From Coriobacteriia bacterium (lineage in GTDB: Bacteria; Actinomycetota; Coriobacteriia; WRKU01; WQUG01), in the NCBI GenBank assembly GCA_009784345.1, contig WRBW01000008.1:1-33115 (forward strand): DNA of 33,115 bases, read 5' to 3'. Positions 7,687-16,085 of the stretch are shown here, one piece after another. How positions within the stretch are numbered: position 1 is the first letter of the stretch; every line of letters starts with the position of its first letter. Under the pieces are notes generated by a model. The model did not search any database. It was not told the DNA's origin and saw only the letters and a program-made list of their open reading frames with translations. Position numbers and translations under genes: made by a program.

Positions 7687-8691
7687 ATGGTAACCAGCCT
7701 TTTCAAAGGACTCGTGCGCGGTTTCGCGCTCTTTTTTGGTGTCTTTTCGGCGCTTAACATCATCGTGTCGCGCTTTGGCGCCGCCCGCGCCGAAGACATT
7801 TGGTGGATTCAATTTGACTACCTGCCCTCCTGGGCCGTAGCGATTCTTTCAGCTCTTTTGGCGCTTGCTCTGATTTGCTATGCTCTGGTTCCACATATGG
7901 GACTTGTGCGCAAAGTGCTCACTACGGGCATGTGCCTCATGTATGCCGTTTTTGCTCTTGTGAACGTCTTTGGCTACTATAGTTTTTTAAGCTCGGGCGT
8001 CTTCACCTCAGCCTTTCCCGTACCTTTTTCACTTTTCATAGTCGTAGGTTTTCTGCTAACAGGTATTGCTGCCTGGACACTTAATAATCGCCGGAATACC
8101 ACCTTTGAAACTTCATCGATGGTGGTCTTTGCCTTGCTGGGAGTCCTTCTGTTCCCCTTGGCTCAAATCTACACCTTTGGCTTTACCGACTACACCAGAC
8201 AGGCAGATGTGGCCGTGGTCTTTGGGGCACGTGCCTTTCCTGATGGTCGTCTATCTTCGACCTTGCGCTCGCGAGTAGACCGCTCGATAGAGCTCTACCA
8301 AGAAGGTTATGTGCCAAAGCTCCTCTTTACCGGTGGTATCGATGCAGATGGTGTCAATGAACCCGAAATGATGAAGCGCTACGCCGTCGAGCAAGGTGTG
8401 AATCCGGCAAATATTATCATCGATGATCAGGGTTCTAATACCGATTTGTCTGCCCGCAATACCGTGCCCATTTTTCGCGAAATGGGAGCAAGCCGCGTGC
8501 TTGCCGTCAGCCAAAACTATCACTTGCCGCGCATCAAAATGACCTATCGAGCCGAAGGCTTCAATGTTTTGACCGTACCTGCAGAGCCTGATTATTTCAT
8601 CCCTGCGACTTATCGCAATTTGACGCGCGAGACGACGGCTTTTTGGGCCTACTGGCTCCGAAGCGGAGTACGCGACTTGAGAGCCCCCTAG
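7687..8691 (+). CDS. SanA/YdcF-like DUF218 membrane protein
   Basis: The N-terminal ~160 residues contain about five hydrophobic helices, followed by a DUF218 (YdcF/SanA/ElyC-type) domain. That domain starts at DVAVVFGARAFPDGRLSSTLRSRVDRSIELY, continues with LLFTGG and SNTDLSARNTVPIFREMG, and ends with SQNYHLPRIKMTYRAEGF. DUF218 proteins sit at the cell envelope and have been linked to barrier function and cell-wall carbohydrate metabolism, but the biochemical activity is unsettled. The start is uncertain: ATG 7687 (334 aa) fits the -10 at 7674, ATG 7678 is possible, and the frame is open to a TTG at 7627. No ribosome site supports any of them strongly. The following gene, leuS, has its own promoter. 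Confidence 0.85.
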   Translation: MVTSLFKGLVRGFALFFGVFSALNIIVSRFGAARAEDIWWIQFDYLPSWAVAILSALLALALICYALVPHMGLVRKVLTTGMCLMYAVFALVNVFGYYSFLSSGVFTSAFPVPFSLFIVVGFLLTGIAAWTLNNRRNTTFETSSMVVFALLGVLLFPLAQIYTFGFTDYTRQADVAVVFGARAFPDGRLSSTLRSRVDRSIELYQEGYVPKLLFTGGIDADGVNEPEMMKRYAVEQGVNPANIIIDDQGSNTDLSARNTVPIFREMGASRVLAVSQNYHLPRIKMTYRAEGFNVLTVPAEPDYFIPATYRNLTRETTAFWAYWLRSGVRDLRAP

Positions 8692-8808
8692 GAACGCCTC
8701 AGGCGTCCAGACTCGGTGTCGCAGGTCCTTAAGTAAGCTCCCTCGATGCGAACCCCATTCTCCTTCGCAGGAAACATCAGTGAGCCCTCAAGAATACTTT
8801 CAAAATTT

Positions 8809-8817
8809 TGTTAGAAT
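8809..8817 (+). promoter_or_regulatory. Extended -10 promoter candidate for leuS
   Basis: TAGAAT at 8812-8817 is preceded by TG at 8809-8810 (TG-t-TAGAAT). No clear -35 is seen. The rest of the gap 8692-8808 holds only a small palindrome (ACGCC/GGCGT at about 8694-8706); no T-box features were seen. Confidence 0.45.
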
Positions 8818-8853
8818 TGGAAAGTTGTTTCCACATTCAGAAAGGTGTGTGTT

Positions 8854-11415
8854 TTGGCGCGCGACTATAACCCTCAAGACATAGAGTTAAAATGGCAGGA
8901 ATTCTGGGCTGCCAACGACGTGTGTCACAGCGACATCGATGAAACAAAAGAGAAAAAATACGTCCTCGAGATGTTTCCCTATCCTTCGGGTAGCCCTCAC
9001 ATGGGACATGTCCGCAACTACACCATAGGCGATGTTGTCGCCCGTCTTGCACGCATGCGCGGCTACAATGTCATTCATCCCATGGGTTGGGATGCCTTTG
9101 GGCTGCCTGCAGAAAATGCGGCCATCCAAAAAGGCTCACATCCTGCCGCCTGGACCTATCACAACATTGACGTACAAGAAGAGTCTTTCAAACGCATGGG
9201 CTTTAGCTTCGATTGGAAGCGCAAGGTCGTCACCTGCGATCCTGAATACTATCACTGGGGTCAGTGGCTCTTTGTCAAAATGTTCGAGCGCGGCCTCGTC
9301 GAGCGCAGAAAGAGCCCTGTAAACTGGTGTCCCAGCTGTGAAACGGTTTTGGCAAATGAACAGGTTGAAGGCGATGGCGTCTGCTGGCGCTGTTCGAGCC
9401 GCGTCGAAAAGCGCGACCTTTCACAGTGGTACTTTAAGATTACCGACTACGCTCAAGAGCTCCTTGATGACCTTGACCAGCTCAGCGCCTGGCCAGAGCG
9501 CGTCAAGGCCATGCAGGCAAACTGGATCGGACGCAGCACGGGGGCAAATGTCACCTTTACCATTTGTGATGCAGACGACCAGCCGACAGAAGAGACTATT
9601 ACCGTTTATACAACACGCCCTGACACGCTCTTTGGAGCCAGCTTCTTTTTGCTGGCACCAGAACATCCTCTGGTCGAAGAGTTCACGGCTAACACCCCCT
9701 ATGAAGCTGCTTGCAAGGCCGTCATTGCAGAATGCGAGCGCGAAACGGCCGTCGAGCGCGAAAGCGGTATTGCTGAAAAAATTGGCGCCTTCACCGGTCG
9801 CTATGTTGTGAACCCCATCAACAATCAAAAAATCCCGGTGTGGATTGCAAACTACGTTCTGATGGACTATGGTACCGGTGCGGTCATGGCCGTACCATCA
9901 GGTGATGAACGTGACTTCGAGTTCGCCCGCATCTATGACCTAAACATCCCACCGGTTGTCATCGCAGAAGATGACCCCTTGATGGACGCACTCCGCCACG
10001 AAAAAGAACTCAAGCATACAAATGTCGACTGGCAGCAGGCCTACACCGGTCCTGGACTCATGGTGCAGTCAGGTGACTTTACGGGGCTTGTAGGTGGCAA
10101 GGACAGTGAAGGTGCGCGCGCTGTCATCGAGGCGCTTGCGGCCAAAGATAAGGGCGAGGCGACCATCAATTTTCGCCTGCGCGACTGGCTGATTTCGCGC
10201 CAACGCTACTGGGGCAACCCCATTCCCATGGTGCACTGCGAAAGCTGTGGGCTGGTGCCCGTGCCTGAAGACCAACTGCCCGTGATTTTGCCGCTTGACA
10301 TCGACATTGCTGCTGGCGAGACGCTTCACAACACTGCCAGCTTCTATGAAACGACCTGCCCCAGCTGCGGAAAACCCGCCCGTCGCGAGACCGACACCAT
10401 GGATACCTTCACCTGCAGCAGTTGGTATTTCCTGCGCTATGCAGACCCTCACAATGACCAGCTGCCCTTTAGCAGCCAGGCCGCGAACTACTGGATGCCC
10501 GTCGACAACTACATCGGCGGCATCGAACATGCGATTCTGCATCTGCTTTATGCACGCTTTTTCATCAAGGTGCTGCGCGACATGGGCATGCTGAACTTTG
10601 ACGAGCCCTTCGTCCACCTGCTAACCCAGGGGATGGTCAAGCTCGACGGCACTAAAATGAGCAAATCAAAGGGCAACGTGATTTCTCCCGACGAGGTCGT
10701 CGCCCGTTACGGCGCAGACACGGTGCGCGGCTACATCATGTTCATGGGCCCGCCCGACAAAGACATCGACTGGTCGCAAGACGGCGTCGAAGGTATGTTC
10801 CGCTTCCTGAACCGCGTCTGGCGCCTGGTTGGGGAGTACCTCGATATCCGTGCATTAAACAAGACGGCGGAGTGCGTCCAAACCTCCAGTGCCGCTGCTG
10901 ACTTGGCGCCCGCAGAGGTCGACTTGCGCCACCAGACACATCGACTGATCAAGAAGGCCAGTGATGACCTTGAGCGTCAGCAGTTTAACACGGCTATCGC
11001 GGCTTTGATGGAGCTCACCAATGCCCTGTATGACTTCAAGCGCACGGCAGACTGGGCAACTTCAGAGATTGCTGATCATGCCATCCAGAGCCTGCTGAAG
11101 ATGCTTGCCCCCATTGTTCCCCATATTGCAGAAGAGCTTTGGGCGGACCTGCGCGATGGCGGTGCTGCAGATCTTGCAGACAGTGTTCACCTGCAATCCT
11201 GGCCGAGCTATGACCCAGAATTTGTGACAGCAGATACTATTGAGCTGCCGATACAAATTAATGGCAAGATTCGTGCACGGGTTAGTGTTGCAGCAGACGC
11301 TTCTGAAGAAGAAGTTGCAGATGCTGCAAAGCAGGCGAGTGCAAGCTACATCGAAGGGAAGGAAATCAAGAAGCTCATTGTGGTGCCAGGGCGCATTATT
11401 ACGATAGTTATTTAA
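8854..11415 (+). CDS. leuS: Leucyl-tRNA synthetase
   Basis: Class I aminoacyl-tRNA synthetase charging tRNA-Leu. The 853-aa product has the HIGH-type motif in PYPSGSPHMGHVRNYTIGD (about residues 41-59) and a zinc-site-like CPSCETVLANEQV followed by CWRC. The connective-peptide editing domain contains TTRPDTLFGASF and YGTGAVMAVP. The KMSKS motif occurs in LDGTKMSKSKGNV at about residues 597-609. The C-terminal anticodon-binding region ends in the usual QINGKIRARVSVAADASEEEV. I prefer TTG 8854 as start because AAAGGTG at 8842-8848 is correctly spaced; GTG 8845 overlaps that site. The gene ends 6 nt before the second TTTCATC box of the comEA control array, with no terminator between. Confidence 0.97.
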   Translation: MARDYNPQDIELKWQEFWAANDVCHSDIDETKEKKYVLEMFPYPSGSPHMGHVRNYTIGDVVARLARMRGYNVIHPMGWDAFGLPAENAAIQKGSHPAAWTYHNIDVQEESFKRMGFSFDWKRKVVTCDPEYYHWGQWLFVKMFERGLVERRKSPVNWCPSCETVLANEQVEGDGVCWRCSSRVEKRDLSQWYFKITDYAQELLDDLDQLSAWPERVKAMQANWIGRSTGANVTFTICDADDQPTEETITVYTTRPDTLFGASFFLLAPEHPLVEEFTANTPYEAACKAVIAECERETAVERESGIAEKIGAFTGRYVVNPINNQKIPVWIANYVLMDYGTGAVMAVPSGDERDFEFARIYDLNIPPVVIAEDDPLMDALRHEKELKHTNVDWQQAYTGPGLMVQSGDFTGLVGGKDSEGARAVIEALAAKDKGEATINFRLRDWLISRQRYWGNPIPMVHCESCGLVPVPEDQLPVILPLDIDIAAGETLHNTASFYETTCPSCGKPARRETDTMDTFTCSSWYFLRYADPHNDQLPFSSQAANYWMPVDNYIGGIEHAILHLLYARFFIKVLRDMGMLNFDEPFVHLLTQGMVKLDGTKMSKSKGNVISPDEVVARYGADTVRGYIMFMGPPDKDIDWSQDGVEGMFRFLNRVWRLVGEYLDIRALNKTAECVQTSSAAADLAPAEVDLRHQTHRLIKKASDDLERQQFNTAIAALMELTNALYDFKRTADWATSEIADHAIQSLLKMLAPIVPHIAEELWADLRDGGAADLADSVHLQSWPSYDPEFVTADTIELPIQINGKIRARVSVAADASEEEVADAAKQASASYIEGKEIKKLIVVPGRIITIVI

Positions 11416-11491
11416 GCTTCTTTCATCTTGCTTTAAACTGCTTTCATCTATCTTTCATCTTTCTTTCAGCTTCGATTAAGATGCGATAAAA
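11411..11491 (+). promoter_or_regulatory. Array of eight 7-bp direct repeats upstream of comEA
   Basis: Boxes start at 11411 (TTTAAGC), 11421 (TTTCATC), 11432 (TTTAAAC), 11442 (TTTCATC), 11453 (TTTCATC), 11464 (TTTCAGC), 11475 (ATTAAGA) and 11485 (GATAAAA, degenerate). Steps are 10 or 11 bp. The central pair (11441-11458) matches the E. coli Pho box (CTGTCAT-N4-CTGTCAT plus its AT spacer) at about 14 of 18 positions. The last box ends 9 nt before TATACT at 11501, the identical spacing found upstream of recA. The first box overlaps the leuS stop codon, as the first recA box overlaps the stop of its upstream gene. Confidence 0.75.
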
Positions 11492-11500
11492 GTCCACCCC

Positions 11501-11506
11501 TATACT
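11501..11506 (+). promoter_or_regulatory. -10 hexamer of the comEA-comEC-holA promoter
   Basis: TATACT at 11501-11506, 9 nt after the last repeat box. There is no -35 consensus, consistent with an activator-dependent promoter. Predicted transcription start is about 11513, which rules out the TTG at 11508 as comEA start. Confidence 0.6.
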
Positions 11507-11546
11507 GTTGCTCACAGACCTTAGTGACCAGTATGGGGGTGTTTTC

Positions 11547-12302
11547 GTGGATGATGAAAGATATGAACGCTACGGCACAGAGGCAGAGTCTCGTTTTGAA
11601 GAGGTCAAGGCAAAGTTAGGTATCACTGGCCTCTCGAAGCGTGCGTCCCTTGTGGTGGCTGCACTTGTTGTTGGCCTTTTACTGCTTGCCCTGTGGGATT
11701 ATTCGCCAGGCTTTCGTGAAATGATAGGTGGTCGCGCTTCAAGAGGCGATCTGAGTCTCATAAAAGCAGAAGATGATTCTGACACCTTGCCGGCAGGGGC
11801 AGATTCGGGTCAAAGCGAGGAAGATCAGGCTCAAGCACCTCAGAGCATCTATGTCTACCTGAGCGGTGAAGTGCGAAATCCGCAGGTCTATGAGCTGCCA
11901 GCTGGTTCGCGTGCCATTGATGCGCTCAATGCTGCGGGCGGCTTTCTGGAAACGGCCGCGCAGGAATCTTTGAATTGGGCGCTGCCTCTTGAAGATGGCA
12001 TGCACTTGCATGTTCCAACTGCAGAAGAGTTCGAGCTGCAGGGAGGGCAGAGTGCAGCTGCTAGCTCCTCCGGTGGACTCGCGCAGGGCGATTCTGGGTC
12101 GAGTTCACTCATAAACCTCAATACCGCAGATAGCGCAACGCTGCAGCAGCTGCCGGGCGTAGGACCAGTGACGGCAGATAAGATAGTTGCTGACCGTGAA
12201 AAAAACGGCAATTACAACAGTCTTGAGGATTTGACCAGAGTCTCTGGTATCGGGCCCAAGCGTGTTGAGGGGCTCGAAGGACTTGCCCATGTCGGGCCAT
12301 AG
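11547..12302 (+). CDS. comEA: Competence protein ComEA (SLBB + helix-hairpin-helix DNA receptor)
   Basis: Membrane-anchored DNA-binding receptor that holds incoming double-stranded DNA for ComEC. After a short acidic cytoplasmic N-terminus comes one transmembrane helix at about residues 34-50 (LVVAALVVGLLLLALW). An acidic/Gln linker follows, then an SLBB domain (IYVYLSGEVRNPQVYELPAG...LHVPT). The C-terminal tandem helix-hairpin-helix region is LINLNTADSATLQQLPGVGPVTADKI...LEDLTRVSGIGPKRVEGL. I chose GTG 11547 (251 aa) because GGGGGTG lies 6 nt upstream and because the promoter -10 at 11501 starts RNA after the upstream TTG 11508. comEC overlaps its 3' end by 14 nt. Confidence 0.93.
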   Translation: MDDERYERYGTEAESRFEEVKAKLGITGLSKRASLVVAALVVGLLLLALWDYSPGFREMIGGRASRGDLSLIKAEDDSDTLPAGADSGQSEEDQAQAPQSIYVYLSGEVRNPQVYELPAGSRAIDALNAAGGFLETAAQESLNWALPLEDGMHLHVPTAEEFELQGGQSAAASSSGGLAQGDSGSSSLINLNTADSATLQQLPGVGPVTADKIVADREKNGNYNSLEDLTRVSGIGPKRVEGLEGLAHVGP

Positions 12303-14574
12303 ACAGGTCATTGATAAGCGCGAACGTGTTGAGCCGCCGCCTCGTCCGCAGATACCTTTCATCGTGTGGATCATGCTTGCCTTTTTGCTGGGAGCGCTGC
12401 TCATGTATCTGCGGATGACGAACCTCTATCTCGATGCTGCAGAAGTGGTGCGTAGTTCTGAATCATTGCAGGTTCGTGCCCGCGATGATCCGCGTGAGGG
12501 CAGCTTTGGCGTCAGTGGGGAAGTCACCGTAATAGATGCCAGTAGCAGCTACCGGGGTAAGAGAATCGAGCTGCGCTACGGTCGTGATACAGAGCCGCTG
12601 CAGTTAGGTCAAGTGGCGACGGTGTCAGGGATTATTGAAGGTCTGCCTTTGGAGGGCAAGCAAGCGTTTCGCTTCAAAAAGGGTGTCTTTGCCACACTGA
12701 ACGTGCAAGCGCTTGAGCATCGTCATTATCAAAACACTCTGACGGGCATTTTGTGGAAACAGCGAGACGCAATGCAAAGCCGTCTGCAGGAGCGCTCGCT
12801 GGCACGTGCTGAACGGACAGCGAGCCCGCAGAGCAATCAAGATGCTTTTGGGCTGGTGTCAGGTCTTACCTACGGAGACAGAAGGTGGCTATCTGGCAGC
12901 ATTTTGGAATCTGCTCTCCAACATACCGGGCTTGCTCACTACCTGGCGGTCAGTGGCACTCATATGGCACTTTTGGCAGGACTTGCCTTTCTGGTCTTAA
13001 GCCGCACACCCCTGAGCAAGCCTGTGGTCTCCGCCATAACGCTTTCGCTTTGTATCAGCTTTGTCTTTTTCACAGGCTTTGCAGCTGGCAGTATCAGATC
13101 GGTCATCATGCTTGCCGTGGCATTATTGGCTTATGTTCTCTCTCGCAGGGTCTGTGTCATGAGCTCACTTGCCTGTGCGGGCCTGGGCATGCTGATGATA
13201 GAGCCGCTCCTCGCTGTTTCCTTGGGATTCCTCTTGTCCTTTGCTTCGGTCGCTGCAATCGTGCTCTTTGCGCGCTACGTGCAGCAATGGATTACCCTTG
13301 CGGTTCCGCTGCGCCTGCGCTACCGTGCCCGTCCGGCGTGCAATGCTCTTGCGATAGCGCTCGTTGCATCGCTATCAACCCTTCCCTTAACACTTGATGC
13401 CTTTGGGATTCTCCCCCTTATTGGACCTCTGGCAAATCTGCTGGTAGCCCCCGTGCTCGGGCTACTGCTCAGCCTCAGCTTTGTGGCACATTTTTTCTCA
13501 ATCATAGTCCCACCACTTGGCGCTTTACTGCTTGACCTCTGCCTCAGCCTCGCTGATGTCATTGCTACCATTATCACCTTTCTTGCCCGTATTCCCTGGT
13601 CAAGCCTTCCTGCAAGCGGCTTTTCAGCCTTTTCTATCGCTCTCTTTGTCTTTTCCATTGTGGGTCTTTGGTTCTGGTGGCCGCGACCCAGCACAAAGCT
13701 CGCTCTGCGATTTGCGGGGATTCTAGCCAGTGTGCTTATCATAGTGGCGGCTTCACATACCCTCGCCTCACGGGGTCACCAGCTCGGTCCACATGCACGT
13801 TCTGATAAGCTTGTGACCATTCTTGATGTCGGGCAGGGTGACGCACTTATCATTCGGGAAGGCTCGCATGTTGTCCTTGTGGACACAGGCCCTAGTCCTC
13901 AGGTCCTGCGCGAACAGCTCCTGTCTCATAAGGTGCGTCGTATCGATACGCTTGTCTTGTCCCACGATCACGCAGACCATGCCGAAGGCGCTAAAGCACT
14001 CAGCGCCTCATATGGCATCAAGCAGATAGTCGTCGCTGCAGGCTCCGAAAGCTCGCCTGTCTATCAAGAACTTGCACAAAGGCTGGGCGCGCCGCTTAGA
14101 GGAGCCCTAGCGGGGGACAAAATCATACTTGACTGGATAGAGCTTCGCTTCATTTGGCCGCAAGCCCCTGTCCGTGACCCCAGTGCTAATGAGTCCTGCC
14201 TCATTAAGCTCATCGTCGATACCGAACCCGCAGAAACAGATTCCAATCCCATAGATATAGTCCTGAGCAGTGGGGACGCAGAAGCCCCAGAACTAAGGCG
14301 AGCTCTTAACAGCCCTGCAGCAGATGAGGCTCTCAGCATACAGGGAAGGCAGCAGGAGGTCGATGTGCTCAAGGTTCCGCATCACGGTAGTAAGAACTCG
14401 CTTGACCAGTCGCTCTCGCAAGAGCTTTCAAGGGGGGCAGGCATAGCCATTATTTCATCAGGGGCTGATAACTCCTATGGACATCCTCGCCCAGAGCCGC
14501 TCGAGCTTATCGAACGCTACTTTCAAAAACTCTACCGCACTGATATGGTCGGCAGCGTTACAATAGAACTATGA
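12289..14574 (+). CDS. comEC: DNA uptake channel ComEC/Rec2
   Basis: Polytopic membrane protein that forms the channel passing single-stranded DNA into the cell. Two N-terminal helices flank the start of an OB-like soluble domain. The Competence domain follows with many helices from about residue 200 (GLAHYLAVSGTHMALLAGLAFLV) to 490. The C-terminal metallo-beta-lactamase-like domain begins TILDVGQGDALIIREGSHVVLVDTG, contains LSHDHADHAEG, and later VPHHGSKNSLD and SYGHPRPE. The metal-binding residues appear intact, so a nuclease role for degrading the non-transported strand is possible. ATG 12289 (761 aa) is preferred, with GAAGGA upstream; GTG 12262 is an alternative. It overlaps comEA by 14 nt and holA by 4 nt (ATGA). 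Confidence 0.95.
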   Translation: MSGHRQVIDKRERVEPPPRPQIPFIVWIMLAFLLGALLMYLRMTNLYLDAAEVVRSSESLQVRARDDPREGSFGVSGEVTVIDASSSYRGKRIELRYGRDTEPLQLGQVATVSGIIEGLPLEGKQAFRFKKGVFATLNVQALEHRHYQNTLTGILWKQRDAMQSRLQERSLARAERTASPQSNQDAFGLVSGLTYGDRRWLSGSILESALQHTGLAHYLAVSGTHMALLAGLAFLVLSRTPLSKPVVSAITLSLCISFVFFTGFAAGSIRSVIMLAVALLAYVLSRRVCVMSSLACAGLGMLMIEPLLAVSLGFLLSFASVAAIVLFARYVQQWITLAVPLRLRYRARPACNALAIALVASLSTLPLTLDAFGILPLIGPLANLLVAPVLGLLLSLSFVAHFFSIIVPPLGALLLDLCLSLADVIATIITFLARIPWSSLPASGFSAFSIALFVFSIVGLWFWWPRPSTKLALRFAGILASVLIIVAASHTLASRGHQLGPHARSDKLVTILDVGQGDALIIREGSHVVLVDTGPSPQVLREQLLSHKVRRIDTLVLSHDHADHAEGAKALSASYGIKQIVVAAGSESSPVYQELAQRLGAPLRGALAGDKIILDWIELRFIWPQAPVRDPSANESCLIKLIVDTEPAETDSNPIDIVLSSGDAEAPELRRALNSPAADEALSIQGRQQEVDVLKVPHHGSKNSLDQSLSQELSRGAGIAIISSGADNSYGHPRPEPLELIERYFQKLYRTDMVGSVTIEL

Positions 14575-15620
14575 GTACAGCTACAGCTTCAAAACCAAAA
14601 CTTCAACCAGTCAACATCATCATCTCAGAGCAAGACCTCTTGCGCGCAGAGGCCTTAAAGCTCCTGCGAAAACGCATGGAAGATGACGGCGTAGACCTCA
14701 GCTTTGACATGACGGTGCTTGATGCAGACAGTATGGATGTCGCAGAATTCTACGGCTCTGTTGGGACCATACCCTTCATGTCGCCCCTGCGCCTGGTCAT
14801 TGTGAACAATATCGACAAGCTGACCGTAGCAGACGAGCGCACGCAGGCTGTCCTCAACTACTGCAGCAACCCTAATCCCACAACCGTTCTTGCGCTAACG
14901 GCTCACAAGCTTGCCAAAACGACCAAGCTCTACAAGGCCATCGCGCAGGTCGGCCACATCATCGACCGCAAGGCACCCACTAAGCGTGACCTGCCAGAAC
15001 GCGTCATTTTGATGTTTGCAAAGGCCGGCATTCATGTCTCACTGCGCGAGGCAGACGTGCTCATAAACCTCGTAGGTGATGATCTCGCAAGCATCAATTC
15101 GGCCATCGAGCAGCTGGCGGCCTACAAAAATGTGGCGCAAAGACGCATGAACGGCGATGACACCCTGGTGCTCATAACGGTTCAAGAAATATCTGAACTG
15201 ATAGGCGAGACCAGTGAGGTCAAAGCCTGGGAGCTTACTGATGCGCTTGCGACGCGCAATGGCGAGAAGGTCATGGACATACTCTCCCGACTGACAAGGA
15301 CCGAAGGGGAGAAGATTGACCATTTCGTGGTCTTTTTGGCGGCAGGCAAAATCAGGGAACTGCTGACGGCACGCGTGCTAGCCTCGCGCGGTACTGCGAG
15401 CAAGGAAGCCCTGATGGCAGAGATGAAAAGTCAGTCAAAGACGGGTCGTGCCCCGCAGCCCTGGCTGGCAGAGCGCATCATCAGGCAATCACGTAATTTC
15501 TCGGTTGTCGAGCTGCGCGAGGGCCTGCGCGAATTGGCTGCGGTCGAGGACACACTAAAAACGAGCCCACCCGCATTGGGTAGGCTCGCCTTGGTACGTT
15601 GTTTACTAGCGCTGTGCTAG
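14571..15620 (+). CDS. holA: DNA polymerase III delta subunit
   Basis: Clamp-loader subunit that opens the sliding clamp during replication. The 349-aa product has the delta N-terminal fold (QDLLRAEALKLLRKR... VGTIPFMSPLRLVIVNNIDKL), the ALTAHKLAKTTKLYKAI segment, and the helical collar at the C-terminus (FSVVELREGLRELAAVEDTLKTSPPALGRLALVRCLLALC). ATG 14571 overlaps the comEC stop (ATGA). holA after comEC is a widespread arrangement. Its last ~60 bases contain the intrinsic terminator of the convergent rpsT gene, so the LKTSPPALGRLAL codons also encode an RNA hairpin on the other strand. Confidence 0.92.
   Translation: MSTATASKPKLQPVNIIISEQDLLRAEALKLLRKRMEDDGVDLSFDMTVLDADSMDVAEFYGSVGTIPFMSPLRLVIVNNIDKLTVADERTQAVLNYCSNPNPTTVLALTAHKLAKTTKLYKAIAQVGHIIDRKAPTKRDLPERVILMFAKAGIHVSLREADVLINLVGDDLASINSAIEQLAAYKNVAQRRMNGDDTLVLITVQEISELIGETSEVKAWELTDALATRNGEKVMDILSRLTRTEGEKIDHFVVFLAAGKIRELLTARVLASRGTASKEALMAEMKSQSKTGRAPQPWLAERIIRQSRNFSVVELREGLRELAAVEDTLKTSPPALGRLALVRCLLALC
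15557..15588 (-). terminator. Intrinsic terminator of rpsT, located inside the holA coding end
   Basis: Read on the minus strand, CGAGCC plus ACCC pair with GGGT plus GGCTCG (15562-15588) around a 5-nt loop, with one mismatch in the stem, and are followed by TTTTT (15557-15561). It lies about 57 nt beyond the rpsT stop. It is inside holA, whose stop is at 15620. On the plus strand there is no T-run, so it acts for rpsT only. Confidence 0.85.
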
Positions 15621-15644
15621 TGTCAGTGCTGCGGCAGTACGCGC

Positions 15645-15908
15645 TTATTTGACGGCGTTAGCTGCTTTCATCAGACCTGACTTGCGGTTTGCAGCCTGGT
15701 TCTTGTGTACAACACCTTTGCTCACTGCCTTGTCCAGCAGTTTGCTCACATTTTGAGCTGCAGCAACAGCTTCATCGCGGTTTTCGGCCTCGATAGCTGC
15801 ATGAACTCTCTTTGTTGCCGTCTTCAGTTCTGACTTTACGGCACGATTGCGCTGACGAGCTTTCTCGTTGGTCAAAATGCGTTTCTTTTGGCTTTTAATG
15901 TTCGCCAC
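15645..15908 (-). CDS. rpsT: 30S ribosomal protein S20
   Basis: Small-subunit primary 16S rRNA-binding protein. The 87-aa product begins VANIKSQKKRILTNEKARQRNRAVKSEL and ends KNQAANRKSGLMKAANAVK, the S20 signature throughout. The start is GTG at 15908, with AGAGGAA upstream on the minus strand. The frame is open to 16019, but the normal S20 length and start fit 15908. It is the only clear minus-strand gene in the window, convergent with holA and divergent from nrdR. A possible minus-strand promoter (TATTAT near 15985) lies about 75 nt upstream. Confidence 0.97.
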   Translation of the reverse strand: MANIKSQKKRILTNEKARQRNRAVKSELKTATKRVHAAIEAENRDEAVAAAQNVSKLLDKAVSKGVVHKNQAANRKSGLMKAANAVK

Positions 15909-16039
15909 GGTTTCTGTTCCTCTCAAATCTTGATCACGGCACTCGACTCCCAGTGGGGACCAAAAGTCAAGCCTTAGAATAATACCACAATTCCCCCTGA
16001 ACAGGTAATCCACCGGCACTCACCCCTTCTCTGTACATT

Positions 16040-16048
16040 TGTTACACT
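16040..16048 (+). promoter_or_regulatory. Extended -10 promoter candidate for nrdR-dut-rimO
   Basis: TACACT at 16043-16048 is preceded by TG at 16040-16041 (TG-t-TACACT), about 38 nt before the nrdR GTG start. There is no strong -35. No NrdR-box palindrome is evident in this 178-bp divergent gap. Confidence 0.45.
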
Positions 16049-16085
16049 CTTAGGGGTAATGAGTGACAATGTAGAGGAGCATTAG

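Noticed and set aside
11508-11546. comEA starting at TTG 11508
   Set aside because: It lies 1 nt after the -10 hexamer and would not be within the transcript; GTG 11547 has a good ribosome site.
12885-13397. A 170-codon plus-strand open frame inside comEC
   Set aside because: It is an out-of-frame shadow in the transmembrane region of comEC, whose own frame carries the recognised motifs throughout.
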